Source: Cyclobacteriaceae bacterium (GTDB lineage Bacteria; Bacteroidota; Bacteroidia; Cytophagales; Cyclobacteriaceae). From it: DNA of 64,000 bases. The notes beneath the pieces are model-generated. The model saw only the letters and a program-made list of their open reading frames with translations. It did no database searches and was not told where the DNA came from. The stretch lies in assembly GCA_020832305.1 (NCBI GenBank), contig JAFIEV010000017.1, positions 186,001 to 250,000 of the forward strand, read 5' to 3'. Every line of letters begins with the position of its first letter. Position 1 is the stretch's first letter. Of the stretch, positions 31,034 through 39,546 are shown piece by piece. The position numbers and the translations under genes were made by a program.

Positions 31034-32827
31034 CTATTCTTCGTCAATCAACTCTTCTGCTTTGAGCTGTTTTTCATACAACTCTCTGAATACAGAATTC
31101 ACTGAAAGCAGCTCTTCATGAGTACCTTCTTCAATTTTTCGGCCATCTTGTAATACTATAATTTTATCTGCCAGTTTTGCTGAAGAAACCCTGTGAGATA
31201 TTACAACACTTGTCCGACCTTCCATGATTTTTTTCAGGCTATTTAGTATTGTATTTTCTGTATTAGTGTCAACAGCTGAAAGGCAGTCATCAAGAATGAG
31301 TATGGCCGGGTTGCGCACAATAGCCCTTGCTATGGAAAGTCTTTGTTTTTGGCCGCCAGAGAGCGTAATACCTCTTTCTCCGAGTATTGTGTTAAACCCA
31401 TCCGGAAAGTGTTGGATATTTTGCAACAGATCTGCATCACTGGCTGCTTTCAGTATCTGATCTTCTTTAAAATTTATATTGCCAAAAGCGATGTTACTGG
31501 CAATGGTATCAGAGAATAAGAATACATCCTGGGGTACATAGCCTGTTTGTGCGCGCAAAGTCGATGGTTGATAGTCTTTAATGTCGCATTGATCGATTAA
31601 AATTTTACCTTCATCGCAATCGTACATGCGACTGATCAGGTTAGCTATGGTGCTCTTTCCTGATCCTGTAGTGCCAATAATTGCCAGTGTTTCACCAGCA
31701 TTTACATGAAAAGAAATACCATCAAGTGCCTTTATACCAGAATCCGGATAGGTCAAAGATACATTATCAAAGATTATTTCTCCTTTAATAGGTACTTTTA
31801 AACCACGTTCTGAAGTAATGTCATTTTTGGTATTGAGAAACTCATTAATGCGCTTTTGAGATGCTGCGGCTCTTTGAATAATACTGGTAATCCAACCCAA
31901 AGAAGTAACCGGCCAGGTGAGCAAACTTACATACAACAGAAATTCGGCGATATTACCCAGGCTAACTGTACCCCTTATTACCTCCGCACCGCCAATAAAT
32001 ACAGTGAGTATACTACTTAAGCCGATTAATGACATTATAATTGGATAAAAAAGAGCATTAACCTTGGTGAGTTTTAATGATTTTTCCTTGTAATCATCAC
32101 TAGCATCAGCAAAATTTTGTGTAGAATCGTTTTCCCTGGCGAAGGATTTGATAACCCTAATGCCCGAAAATGCTTCCTGAACAAAAGTAGAAAGCCCTGA
32201 CAGGCTTTTTTGTATTTCTTCAGAACGCCTGTTGATAATATTATTTACAAAATAAATACTAACAGATAGAAGTGGTAAAGGAATCAGGGCATAAAAAGTA
32301 AGCCTGGCATTAATTGAAAACATGATAGGTATTAAGATTAAAAAAAGTGTGGCAAGGTTAAGACCATACATAATGGCCGGGCCTATGTACATTCTCACTT
32401 TGCTGACATCTTCTGAAATCCTGGCAATGAGGTCTCCTGTATTGTTTCTTCGGTAAAAGCTTACCGGAAGTGTTTGATAGTGGGCATAGATCTCATTTTT
32501 AAGATCATATTCTATATGCCGCGACATTACAATGATGGTCTGTCTAACCAAAAACAGAAAAAACCCCCTTGCAAGGGCAAAAATAAGGATAAGTATGCCA
32601 TAAAAAACAATGCTTTTATTAATGATCAATTCAAAGGAAGCCTGTCCGGCAAGACCTTCCAGCGCTTTATATATTTTAATATTGTCTTCAACCAGATCAA
32701 GTGCATACCTGACAAGCTGAGCCGGAATGATCTGAAATACATTCGAAATAATGGTAAATAGCGTACCCATAATCAGGTACATCTTGTACTTCAGAAAATA
32801 TTTATTTAAATATTTAAGCTCTTTCAC
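31034..32827 (-). CDS. ABC exporter half-transporter (MsbA/multidrug type)
   Basis: This 597-residue fused membrane/ATPase protein has six membrane helices in residues ~17-300, Walker A IIGTTGSGKST (about 388), the signature LSGGQKQR (about 492), Walker B ILILDD and the H-loop VVISHR. The residue after the Walker B Asp is Asp, not the usual catalytic Glu (ILILDDCLSAVD), as in the degenerate half of some heterodimeric exporters, but no partner gene is adjacent. The start is GTG, giving MKELKYLNKYFLKYK. Likely cargo is lipid or drug-like; none can be named. Confidence 0.9.
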   Translation of the reverse strand: MKELKYLNKYFLKYKMYLIMGTLFTIISNVFQIIPAQLVRYALDLVEDNIKIYKALEGLAGQASFELIINKSIVFYGILILIFALARGFFLFLVRQTIIVMSRHIEYDLKNEIYAHYQTLPVSFYRRNNTGDLIARISEDVSKVRMYIGPAIMYGLNLATLFLILIPIMFSINARLTFYALIPLPLLSVSIYFVNNIINRRSEEIQKSLSGLSTFVQEAFSGIRVIKSFARENDSTQNFADASDDYKEKSLKLTKVNALFYPIIMSLIGLSSILTVFIGGAEVIRGTVSLGNIAEFLLYVSLLTWPVTSLGWITSIIQRAAASQKRINEFLNTKNDITSERGLKVPIKGEIIFDNVSLTYPDSGIKALDGISFHVNAGETLAIIGTTGSGKSTIANLISRMYDCDEGKILIDQCDIKDYQPSTLRAQTGYVPQDVFLFSDTIASNIAFGNINFKEDQILKAASDADLLQNIQHFPDGFNTILGERGITLSGGQKQRLSIARAIVRNPAILILDDCLSAVDTNTENTILNSLKKIMEGRTSVVISHRVSSAKLADKIIVLQDGRKIEEGTHEELLSVNSVFRELYEKQLKAEELIDEE

Positions 32828-32879
32828 GGAAAATAGAACTGATATAAGTGCAAATAGTTGTTGACTTATGACTGTGTAA

Positions 32880-32909
32880 TTGAAATAAAGCCAAAAAGAT
32901 GTATTTTTG
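32880..32909 (+). promoter_or_regulatory. Promoter of the amino-acid dehydrogenase gene
   Basis: TTG (32880-32882), 19 bases, then TATTTTTG (32902-32909). The -7 box is exact and the -33 is a partial TTTG. The start codon lies 66 bases downstream. Confidence 0.6.
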
Positions 32910-32975
32910 TGCCTTGTTTCGCAACGGTCGTAAATGATGTTGCAAAACTAACGAAACCTTTCAAGAATATACTGA

Positions 32976-34079
32976 ATGATAAGGCTAAAAGAAGCTGAAA
33001 AGATAAGCAGCATTGAAATTTTTGACGAAGTGGCCCGACTTGAACATGAACAGGTTGTTTTTTGCTACGATGCAGCTACCGGTTTAAAGGCTATAATTGC
33101 CATTCATAATACAGTTTTAGGCCCGTCTTTAGGTGGCACGAGAATGTGGAATTACCAAAACGAACAAGAGGCCATAACCGATGCGCTCAGGTTATCAAGG
33201 GGAATGACTTTCAAGGCTTCCATTTCCGCATTAAATCTGGGTGGAGGAAAGGCAGTTATTATTGGAGATGCTTCAAAAATTAAAAATGAAGCCTTGTTAC
33301 GCAGATTCGGAAGGTTTATTGATAATCTTGGCGGTAAATATGTTACTGCTGAAGACGTGAATATGAGTCCTTTGGATATGGAGTATATTTCCATGGAAAC
33401 CAGGCATGTTACGGGTCTATCAGAAAGTCTTGGGGGTGGAGGTGATCCTTCTCCGGTAACTGCATATGGTGTATATGTAGGTATGAAAGCCTGTGCTCAA
33501 AAAATTTATGGACGCGACTCACTCGAAAACCGGAAAATAGCAGTACAGGGTGCTGGTCATGTGGGAATGTATCTGATCGAACATCTGGTAAACGAAGGTG
33601 CCATTGTATATGTATCTGATATATATCCCGAAAGAGTACAGCAGGCAGTTGATAAATTTAAAGTGATTCCTGTAGGATCAGATGAAATATACGACCTTGA
33701 CCTTGATATATATGCTCCTTGTGCTTTAGGTGCAACCCTTAATGATGAAACCCTGGAGCGTTTAAAATGTGCAATTATTGCAGGAGCAGCCAATAATCAA
33801 TTGAAAGATGAAAATTATCATGGTGATGTAATTCTCAAAAAAGGAATTATATATGCCCCGGATTTTTTGATAAATGCCGGAGGACTTATCAACGTAGGTA
33901 TTGATTACCTGGGCGGTTGGAGTAAAGAAAGGGTGAATAGAAAGGTTGAGCAGATTTATGACACTACCCTCGATATCCTCAGACTGTCGGATAAAGAAGG
34001 GATCAATACGCAGGCAGCGGCCATTAGATTGGCAATGAAAAGAATAAGAGAAATAGGACAGGTTAAGTCCGCTTTGTAA
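32976..34079 (+). CDS. Leucine/branched-chain amino acid dehydrogenase
   Basis: This NAD-dependent enzyme oxidatively deaminates branched-chain amino acids to 2-oxo acids and ammonia. The 367-residue chain belongs to the Glu/Leu/Phe/Val dehydrogenase family: GPSLGGTRMWNY and RGMTFKASISALNLGGGKAVIIGD carry the two catalytic/substrate lysines, EDVNMSPLDM the catalytic Asp, and VQGAGHVGMYLIEHL the Rossmann glycine loop. Length fits leucine dehydrogenase better than glutamate dehydrogenase. In Bacteroidota it often serves branched-chain fatty-acid precursor supply or leucine catabolism. The nusB promoter overlaps its stop codon. Confidence 0.9.
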   Translation: MIRLKEAEKISSIEIFDEVARLEHEQVVFCYDAATGLKAIIAIHNTVLGPSLGGTRMWNYQNEQEAITDALRLSRGMTFKASISALNLGGGKAVIIGDASKIKNEALLRRFGRFIDNLGGKYVTAEDVNMSPLDMEYISMETRHVTGLSESLGGGGDPSPVTAYGVYVGMKACAQKIYGRDSLENRKIAVQGAGHVGMYLIEHLVNEGAIVYVSDIYPERVQQAVDKFKVIPVGSDEIYDLDLDIYAPCALGATLNDETLERLKCAIIAGAANNQLKDENYHGDVILKKGIIYAPDFLINAGGLINVGIDYLGGWSKERVNRKVEQIYDTTLDILRLSDKEGINTQAAAIRLAMKRIREIGQVKSAL

Positions 34080-34102
34080 TATCAACAGATTATTTACCTT
34101 TG
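34073..34102 (+). promoter_or_regulatory. Promoter of the nusB-coaE cluster
   Basis: TTTG (34073-34076), 18 bases, then TACCTTTG (34095-34102). It begins inside the last codons of the dehydrogenase gene and lies 33 bases before the nusB start. The close gaps that follow suggest it drives nusB, ytxH, DUF1573, yajC, ybbR and coaE. Confidence 0.75.
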
Positions 34103-34135
34103 TTTTATAATTATCGTTCTTTGAACAGAATTTAA

Positions 34136-35314
34136 ATGGTTAACAGGAGAACCTTACGAATTAAAGCCATACAAACTTTGTATGCATATAAGACCTGCCA
34201 GCTCGCAAATTTTCAGGTTGCCCAGGACCTTATAGCCAATGATTTTTCCAAGGAAAAGCACTGGCATCAGGATTTTGTGCCGGAAGTACTCGACAGCAAA
34301 AGCAAAGCAGGTCAAGAGTTTTTCAGGCTTCATTTTGAGGGAAATCAGGTTGATCATCAGGTTATAAATGATGCAGAAGTACTTGTATCCGTAAAAAATG
34401 CTATAAGATTCTACCAGGATCAAAATACCAGGGATCTTAAAAGATTGAGAAAGGAAATGTTTTCTGAAATTGAAAAGACAGAAGATTTACATCTGCTGAT
34501 ATTGCTTTTGATCACAGAACTGGCCAAGGTAAACCTCAGTCTGTTTCAGGAAAAAAAATCTCTGTCAGATATACTTGGTGCAGAAATGTCTGGTAGCGCT
34601 TTTTTATTTGAAAATAAGGTGATTCAAAAAATCATTAACGATGACGAACTCAAACAAAGGATTCTGCGCAAAGGGCTGTCATGGAAAGATGATGAAGATA
34701 AACTCCTCGATTGGTTTAAGAAAATTATTCGCAAATCTGAAGTTTTTCAAACCTATGTAAAATCCAAAAACCATAGTTACGAGCAAGACTGGGATTTTAC
34801 CGATGATGTACTAAGAAACGTAATTTTTAAAAGCGATTCCATAAATGCTTCCTTTGAAGATAAAAACTTAAATTGGGAAGAAAATAAAGTTATTGTAAGA
34901 AGTCTGGCCCTAAAGTCGTTGAAATCGGTCAAGGAAGAAGAAATGGGTCTCGAATTGGCAGAAATCTCATACAATTGGGATGAAGACAGGGCTTTTTTGG
35001 AAGAATTGTTCAACCGAAGTGTAGAAGAAGATGTACATTTTGAGCAATTAATTGAAGAGAAATCATTAAATTGGAATATCGAAAGGATAACCCTGACAGA
35101 TAAGCTGGTAATCAAAGCGGCTTTGGCCGAAATGATTTACTTTCCGGGAATTCCGGTAAAAGTGACAATCAATGAATTTATCGAAATATCAAAAATTTAC
35201 AGTACCCCAAAAAGTAAAAAATTCGTTAATGGTTTATTGGATGTGCTTTCACAGGAATTGATTAAAGAAGGCATTGTTAAAAAAAGTGGCAGAGGTTTAA
35301 TTGACAGTAAATAA
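34136..35314 (+). CDS. nusB: Transcription antitermination protein NusB, long Bacteroidota form
   Basis: NusB with NusE (S10) binds boxA RNA in rRNA leaders to prevent termination. The C-terminal ~130 residues carry the NusB fold, ending LVIKAALAEMIYFPGIPVKVTINEFIEISKIYSTPKSKKFVNGLLD. The N-terminus has the matching first helix MVNRRTLRIKAIQTLYAY. At 392 residues it is more than twice the E. coli protein: about 240 extra residues lie between first helix and C-terminal half, and part of them (LSWKDDEDKLLDWFKKII onward) looks like a second copy of the C-terminal helices. Long NusB is usual in this phylum. It heads a tight operon. Confidence 0.9.
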   Translation: MVNRRTLRIKAIQTLYAYKTCQLANFQVAQDLIANDFSKEKHWHQDFVPEVLDSKSKAGQEFFRLHFEGNQVDHQVINDAEVLVSVKNAIRFYQDQNTRDLKRLRKEMFSEIEKTEDLHLLILLLITELAKVNLSLFQEKKSLSDILGAEMSGSAFLFENKVIQKIINDDELKQRILRKGLSWKDDEDKLLDWFKKIIRKSEVFQTYVKSKNHSYEQDWDFTDDVLRNVIFKSDSINASFEDKNLNWEENKVIVRSLALKSLKSVKEEEMGLELAEISYNWDEDRAFLEELFNRSVEEDVHFEQLIEEKSLNWNIERITLTDKLVIKAALAEMIYFPGIPVKVTINEFIEISKIYSTPKSKKFVNGLLDVLSQELIKEGIVKKSGRGLIDSK

Positions 35315-35329
35315 TAAAAAAAACAGGTT

Positions 35330-35629
35330 ATGAGTAAATCAAGTTCATTTTTGGCATTTATTTCCGGTGCGGCCGTAGGTGCGGTTCTGGGTGTTTTATA
35401 TGCTCCTGATAAAGGATCAAATACCCGAGACAAACTTCTGTATATGCTCAATAAATATAAAGCTGAACTTCAGGAAATGATCAATGAGATCATGGAAGGT
35501 GAAGCAGAAAATTATTCGGAGGCCAAGCAGGAGGGTAAAAAGGTAATTACAGATGCACGGGAAAAGGCAGAAAAGCTTCTCGAAGATGTCGATGATTTAA
35601 TCGGACAAATCAAAAGCAAAAAGAAATAG
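35330..35629 (+). CDS. YtxH domain-containing protein
   Basis: This 99-residue protein has one N-terminal hydrophobic segment with the YtxH/gas-vesicle-like signature (FLAFISGAAVGAVLGVLYAPDKGSNTR), followed by a charged amphipathic helix that should form a coiled coil (EAKQEGKKVITDAREKAEKLLEDVDDL). It is probably an inner-membrane-associated stress or envelope protein; no precise role is known. It sits 15 bases after nusB and 7 bases before the DUF1573 gene. Confidence 0.85.
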   Translation: MSKSSSFLAFISGAAVGAVLGVLYAPDKGSNTRDKLLYMLNKYKAELQEMINEIMEGEAENYSEAKQEGKKVITDAREKAEKLLEDVDDLIGQIKSKKK

Positions 35630-35636
35630 TAAAACC

Positions 35637-36086
35637 ATGAAAACTAATTGGAATGAGGCAATAAGTATATTGTCAATATTTTCGCTGGTTTGGCTTTTTG
35701 CCTGTTCTTCAGGGGAAGGCAAAAAAGATGTTGTACAACATCAAAGCATCGATTCCAACATTCAGGGCCCGGCCATAAGATTTGAACAGGAAGTTTTTGA
35801 TTTCGGTACTGTAAAAGAAGGAGATGTAGTTGAGCATACATTTGTATTTACCAATGTTGGCTCGTTGCCTTTGCTCATTGAAAATGCGCTGGCTTCATGC
35901 GGATGTACCGTACCGGAATGGTCGTCAGAGCCGATTCAACCAGGTAAATCTGGTTCTATTAAAGTTCGTTTTAATACAAATAACCGGCCCAACCAGCAAT
36001 TGAAAACGGTTACCGTCAGGGCAAATACCGATCCTGCTGAAACAAGACTTCGCATTAAAGGCGTGGTAACCCCTAAAAATGTATAA
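35637..36086 (+). CDS. DUF1573 lipoprotein
   Basis: This 149-residue protein has a lipoprotein signal peptide (SLVWLFACSSG, Cys near 23) and one DUF1573 immunoglobulin-like domain: FDFGTVKEGDVVEHTFVFTNVG, LASCGCTVPEW and QPGKSGSIKVRFNT. DUF1573 domains are abundant in Bacteroidota and related to ASH/MSP-like folds; the conserved CGC may bind metal or form a disulfide. It is likely periplasmic and membrane-anchored. It lies within the nusB-coaE run with small gaps on both sides. Confidence 0.88.
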   Translation: MKTNWNEAISILSIFSLVWLFACSSGEGKKDVVQHQSIDSNIQGPAIRFEQEVFDFGTVKEGDVVEHTFVFTNVGSLPLLIENALASCGCTVPEWSSEPIQPGKSGSIKVRFNTNNRPNQQLKTVTVRANTDPAETRLRIKGVVTPKNV

Positions 36087-36103
36087 TTTTAATATATTCA
36101 ATA

Positions 36104-36412
36104 ATGATAGCACAAATTTTATTACAACAGAGCACAGGTAATCCAATGATGAGTAACCTCATCCTCATTGGTGGTATTATTGTTATCTTTTATTTCTTTA
36201 TGATCAGACCTCAGCAAAAGAAACAGAAAGACCAAAAAAAGTTTCTAGAAGCTGTTAAAAAAGGTGATGAGGTAGTGACAATTGGAGGAATGCATGGTAA
36301 AGTAGTATCAGTTGAAGACGATATCGTTGTTTTGGATGTTGACCGTGGAGTTAAACTCACGTTTGAAAAATCATCACTTTCTCTCGATAGCAGCAAAAAA
36401 ATTCAAAAATAA
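36104..36412 (+). CDS. yajC: Preprotein translocase subunit YajC
   Basis: YajC is the small accessory subunit of the SecDF-YajC complex at the inner membrane. The 102-residue protein has one membrane helix (LILIGGIIVIFYFFMIRPQQKKQKD) followed by the conserved cytoplasmic region KKGDEVVTIGGMHGKVVSVEDD. Size and motifs are typical. The ybbR-like gene starts within a few bases of its stop, the standard order in this phylum. Confidence 0.94.
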   Translation: MIAQILLQQSTGNPMMSNLILIGGIIVIFYFFMIRPQQKKQKDQKKFLEAVKKGDEVVTIGGMHGKVVSVEDDIVVLDVDRGVKLTFEKSSLSLDSSKKIQK

Positions 36413-36415
36413 TCA

Positions 36416-37390
36416 TTGCCAATTGTGATTTTTTTTGAGAAAATTCTTAAATTCCTAAAGGCCTTCCCTTTTCCCTTTAACAAGGAAAACTGGAAGGTCG
36501 TTTTTCTTTGTTTTTTCGGTGCAGCCATTTTCTGGATTTTTAATGCGCTAAATAAAAATTACACAACACGCATTAATTATCCGGTTTATTTTGATTATAA
36601 CCGTGATTCTTTGATAGCAATTACCGCCTTGCCAAAAGATATCCCTATGAATGTTACTGCAACAGGTTGGCAACTTCTGCAAAGGAATTTATACATTCAA
36701 ACCACTCCTATGACCATTTATCCGCAAAAGACCATCGAAAAACAATTTTTTACCCGCAGCGAGCTTTTGCAAATGATGGAAAATCATATCTCAGATCTCG
36801 AAATAAATTATATAGCAAGGGATACGCTCTATGTAAATATAGATATAAAAGGCAGCAAAAAATTGCCTTTGGCAGTAGACAGCTTATTACTTTCGAGGAA
36901 TTATTACTTTATTTCAGGAATATCCATAGAGCCTGACAGCGTAATTCTTACTGGTCCTCAGTCATTCCTTTCCATTTTACCGGAGACATTTTATGTTGAT
37001 CTGCCAGATCAAATAAACAATAACAACTTTGATCAAAAGATCAAACTTCAAAATCAACTGAGCGGGACATATATTCAAAGCAACCCCGAAGAGGTAAGAA
37101 TTCGTTTTGAAGTGACGCAAATGAAAGAAGCTGAAGTAGAGGTGGAAGTTGAATTGGTGAATTTTCCTCCAGCGTTTTTAAGTCGAATTAAAAAACCTGT
37201 GGCAAATGTGTCATTTATGATAGGTGAAGATATGATAAATAATCTCGATGCTTATTCTTTTGCTGTTATTGCCGATTTTGAATATTTGTCGATCTCCGAT
37301 TCAACAATTAAACTTGAGATATTACGTAAACCTGATTTTGTGAAAGATGTGGTATTGAAAAATGAAAGATTACCCCTGAATTATGAATAA
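36416..37390 (+). CDS. YbbR-like domain protein
   Basis: This ~324-residue protein has one N-terminal membrane helix (VVFLCFFGAAIFWIFNAL) and a periplasmic/extracytoplasmic part with YbbR-like beta modules (YPVYFDYNRDSLIAITALPKDIPMNVTATGW; GISIEPDSVILTGPQSFL). The start is uncertain: TTG at 36416 is the first in-frame candidate after the yajC stop, GTG at 36425 is another, and no ATG is near. Its end overlaps coaE by 8 bases, so translation is coupled. The function of YbbR proteins outside the CdaA system is not clear. Confidence 0.82.
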   Translation: MPIVIFFEKILKFLKAFPFPFNKENWKVVFLCFFGAAIFWIFNALNKNYTTRINYPVYFDYNRDSLIAITALPKDIPMNVTATGWQLLQRNLYIQTTPMTIYPQKTIEKQFFTRSELLQMMENHISDLEINYIARDTLYVNIDIKGSKKLPLAVDSLLLSRNYYFISGISIEPDSVILTGPQSFLSILPETFYVDLPDQINNNNFDQKIKLQNQLSGTYIQSNPEEVRIRFEVTQMKEAEVEVEVELVNFPPAFLSRIKKPVANVSFMIGEDMINNLDAYSFAVIADFEYLSISDSTIKLEILRKPDFVKDVVLKNERLPLNYE

Positions 37391-37988
37391 AAAGACAATA
37401 AATGCCGGGATCACTGGTAATATTGGAGCTGGTAAAAGTCTGGTTTGTAAAATTTTTTTCATGATGGGTGTTCCTGTTTATGATGCTGATTCCAGGGCAA
37501 AGTCACTGATGAAAAATCACCCGGTTCTCAAGGACTCAATTGTAAAACAATTTGGTGAAGAGGCTTACACCAAAGAAGGAGAAATAAATCGCGGCTATCT
37601 GGCCAGTAAAATTTATAACCAAGCAGAGGCAAGGGAAAAACTCAATGGATTGGTACATCCTGTGGTAGCTGAAGACTACAAAAATTGGTGTGAGCTGAAT
37701 GTTGAAAAAGGCTATAGATTAACCATAAAGGAAGCGGCGCTGCTTATTGAAACAGATTCCTATAAAAATCTCGATGCTTTGATTCTTGTAACCGCACCGG
37801 ATGAACTAAAAATAAAGCGTACTTTATTGAGAGATTCTTTCAGATCAAAAGAAGAGGTGGAAAAAATACTTTCAAGCCAGATGCCAGATATTTTAAAAGC
37901 AAAGGCAGCAAATTATGTTGTTATCAATGACGATAAAAATCTCCTGCTACCTCAGATTTTAGAAATATATCATAAATTGGTGAATTAG
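37383..37988 (+). CDS. coaE: Dephospho-CoA kinase
   Basis: CoaE phosphorylates dephospho-CoA to coenzyme A, the last step of CoA synthesis. The 201-residue P-loop kinase shows AGITGNIGAGKSLVCKIF at residues 8-25, then VPVYDADSRAKSLM and LNGLVHPVV, and the lid region with LLRDSFRSKEEVEKILSSQM. Length is normal. It overlaps the ybbR-like gene by 8 bases, and the possible ECF sigma promoter begins in its last codons. Confidence 0.93.
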   Translation: MNKKTINAGITGNIGAGKSLVCKIFFMMGVPVYDADSRAKSLMKNHPVLKDSIVKQFGEEAYTKEGEINRGYLASKIYNQAEAREKLNGLVHPVVAEDYKNWCELNVEKGYRLTIKEAALLIETDSYKNLDALILVTAPDELKIKRTLLRDSFRSKEEVEKILSSQMPDILKAKAANYVVINDDKNLLLPQILEIYHKLVN

Positions 37989-38007
37989 TCTTTTTTCGTT
38001 AATTTTC
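37977..38007 (+). promoter_or_regulatory. Candidate promoter of the ECF sigma gene
   Basis: TTG (37977-37979), 20 bases, then TAATTTTC (38000-38007), a one-base departure from the -7 consensus. It starts inside the coaE end and lies 17 bases before the sigma start codon. Confidence 0.4.
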
Positions 38008-38023
38008 GACAGTCAAATGTAAA

Positions 38024-38605
38024 ATGAACAAGGCATCACTAAATAATAGAGAAGAGGCAACCCGTATTTTTGAAGAAGAAATGCTGCCGCATCTTGATGC
38101 AATGTACAACTTTGCATTCCACATTACCTTTAATGAAGATGATGCAAAAGACCTGGTGCAGGAAACCTTTCTGAAAGCTCTTCGGTTTATACATTCTTTT
38201 AAAACGGGAACCAATGCCAAAGCCTGGCTTTTTAAAATATTGAAGAATCATTTTATTAATGATTTCCGCCGGAAGTCAAAAGAACCTGCCTTGGTGGGGT
38301 ATCATGAAGTAGAAACCATATACAATGCCGATGAAGCTCCGCAAGAAGTTAGTAAAAGCTTTAAAACTGAGCCCTTTAATGAAAATATCGGAGATGAAGT
38401 TACCAAGGCGCTCAATCATTTGCCTGTGGAGTTTAAAGTAATTATAATATTGTGTGACCTGGAAGGTTTTACTTATGAAGAAATGTCTAAAATTCTAGAT
38501 ATTCCTATTGGCACGGTGAGGTCACGGTTGCACCGTGCGCGGGCGGTACTCAGAGAGCGCTTGATCAAATATGCAGCATCGATGGGTTATAATTCAAAAG
38601 AGTAA
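38024..38605 (+). CDS. ECF RNA polymerase sigma factor (RpoE-like)
   Basis: This 193-residue group IV sigma factor has a region 2 helix for -10 recognition and core binding (YNFAFHITFNEDDAKDLVQETFLKALRFIHSFKTGTNAKAWLFKILKNHFINDFRRKSK). A linker of about 40 residues follows, then a region 4 helix-turn-helix (LPVEFKVIIILCDLEGFTYEEMSKILDIPIGTVRSRLHRARAVLRERL). The next gene looks like its anti-sigma factor. This class in Bacteroidota often serves general or envelope stress; the signal is unknown. Confidence 0.92.
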   Translation: MNKASLNNREEATRIFEEEMLPHLDAMYNFAFHITFNEDDAKDLVQETFLKALRFIHSFKTGTNAKAWLFKILKNHFINDFRRKSKEPALVGYHEVETIYNADEAPQEVSKSFKTEPFNENIGDEVTKALNHLPVEFKVIIILCDLEGFTYEEMSKILDIPIGTVRSRLHRARAVLRERLIKYAASMGYNSKE

Positions 38606-38671
38606 AGATATATATACAGAGGGTATGATAAGAATTTGATGTTGGGAGCCATTTCGTTAAACAACTAAATT

Positions 38672-38950
38672 ATGAAATGCACAGATAAAGATTGCCATTG
38701 TCCTGCAGGCGTTGACAGAAGTCGATTGAGGGATGAAATTATGCCCCGAATTATTGATGGCCAGGCCAGCAATGATGAGGAAAAATACTTTTTTGAAGTA
38801 GTTGAAAAATGTGTTCACTGTGAATGCAAGGAAAAGTGTACTGAGCAATTGGCGATAAAATTTTTATTGAAAAATAATTTAAAAAGGTTGAAGGTGCCTG
38901 ATGATTTACGACAAAGCATCAGGGCTGCCATGAATTCAGATTTTTATTAG
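38672..38950 (+). CDS. Small Cys-rich zinc-binding anti-sigma factor-like protein
   Basis: This 92-residue protein has no membrane helix. It carries an N-terminal Cys cluster (CTDKDCHC) and a central set CVHCECKEKC near residues 47-56 that fits a zinc-binding anti-sigma (ZAS-like) fold with helical flanks. It lies 66 bases downstream of the ECF sigma gene on the same strand and is likely its cytoplasmic partner. Cys-based zinc sites in such proteins often respond to thiol oxidation; that role is inferred, not shown. Confidence 0.75.
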   Translation: MKCTDKDCHCPAGVDRSRLRDEIMPRIIDGQASNDEEKYFFEVVEKCVHCECKEKCTEQLAIKFLLKNNLKRLKVPDDLRQSIRAAMNSDFY

Positions 38951-38956
38951 AAATAA

Positions 38957-39535
38957 ATGTTTATTGGTAAAGTAATAATTTTTTCTGCACCATCCGGTTC
39001 AGGAAAAACCACTCTTGTTCGACACCTTTTGGCAAACCAAAACAACCTGGGGTTTTCCATATCTGCAACCACAAGAATGCCCAGGTCGCATATTGAAATG
39101 CATGGCAAGGACTATTATTTTTTTAGCCATGAAGAATTTATGCAAAAGGTAGCAAATAAGGAATTTATTGAGTGGGAAGAAGTGTATCCGGGTTTGTGTT
39201 ATGGCACCTTAAAGTCAGAGATTGACCGAAATTGGTCTCAGAATAAACATGTTCTTTTTGATGTGGATGTAAAAGGTGGCATCAAACTTAAAAAGTATTT
39301 TGGAGAAAAAGCCTTGGCTATTTTTGTAAGAGTAAAGGACCTGGATGTACTTAAACAAAGGCTTATGGCTAGAAATACAGAAACTAAAGCCAGCCTTGAA
39401 AAAAGAATTGGAAAAGCCCTCGAAGAAATGGCCTACGAAGAAAATTTTGATGTAAGTTTATTGAATGACAACATCGAAGAGGCCAAAGAAAAAGCTTCAA
39501 AAATGATAAATGAATTTATTAACACTCAAGAATAG
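38957..39535 (+). CDS. gmk: Guanylate kinase
   Basis: Gmk phosphorylates GMP to GDP. The 192-residue protein has the P-loop FSAPSGSGKTTLVRHLL at residues 9-25, the GMP-binding SATTRMPRSHIEMHGKDYYFFS, FIEWEEVYPGLCYGT and VLFDVDVKGG. Length is normal. It starts 6 bases after the anti-sigma gene and is followed by nadD after 11 bases, so the four genes from the sigma factor on may be one transcript. Confidence 0.95.
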   Translation: MFIGKVIIFSAPSGSGKTTLVRHLLANQNNLGFSISATTRMPRSHIEMHGKDYYFFSHEEFMQKVANKEFIEWEEVYPGLCYGTLKSEIDRNWSQNKHVLFDVDVKGGIKLKKYFGEKALAIFVRVKDLDVLKQRLMARNTETKASLEKRIGKALEEMAYEENFDVSLLNDNIEEAKEKASKMINEFINTQE

Positions 39536-39546
39536 TACAAGAAAAA

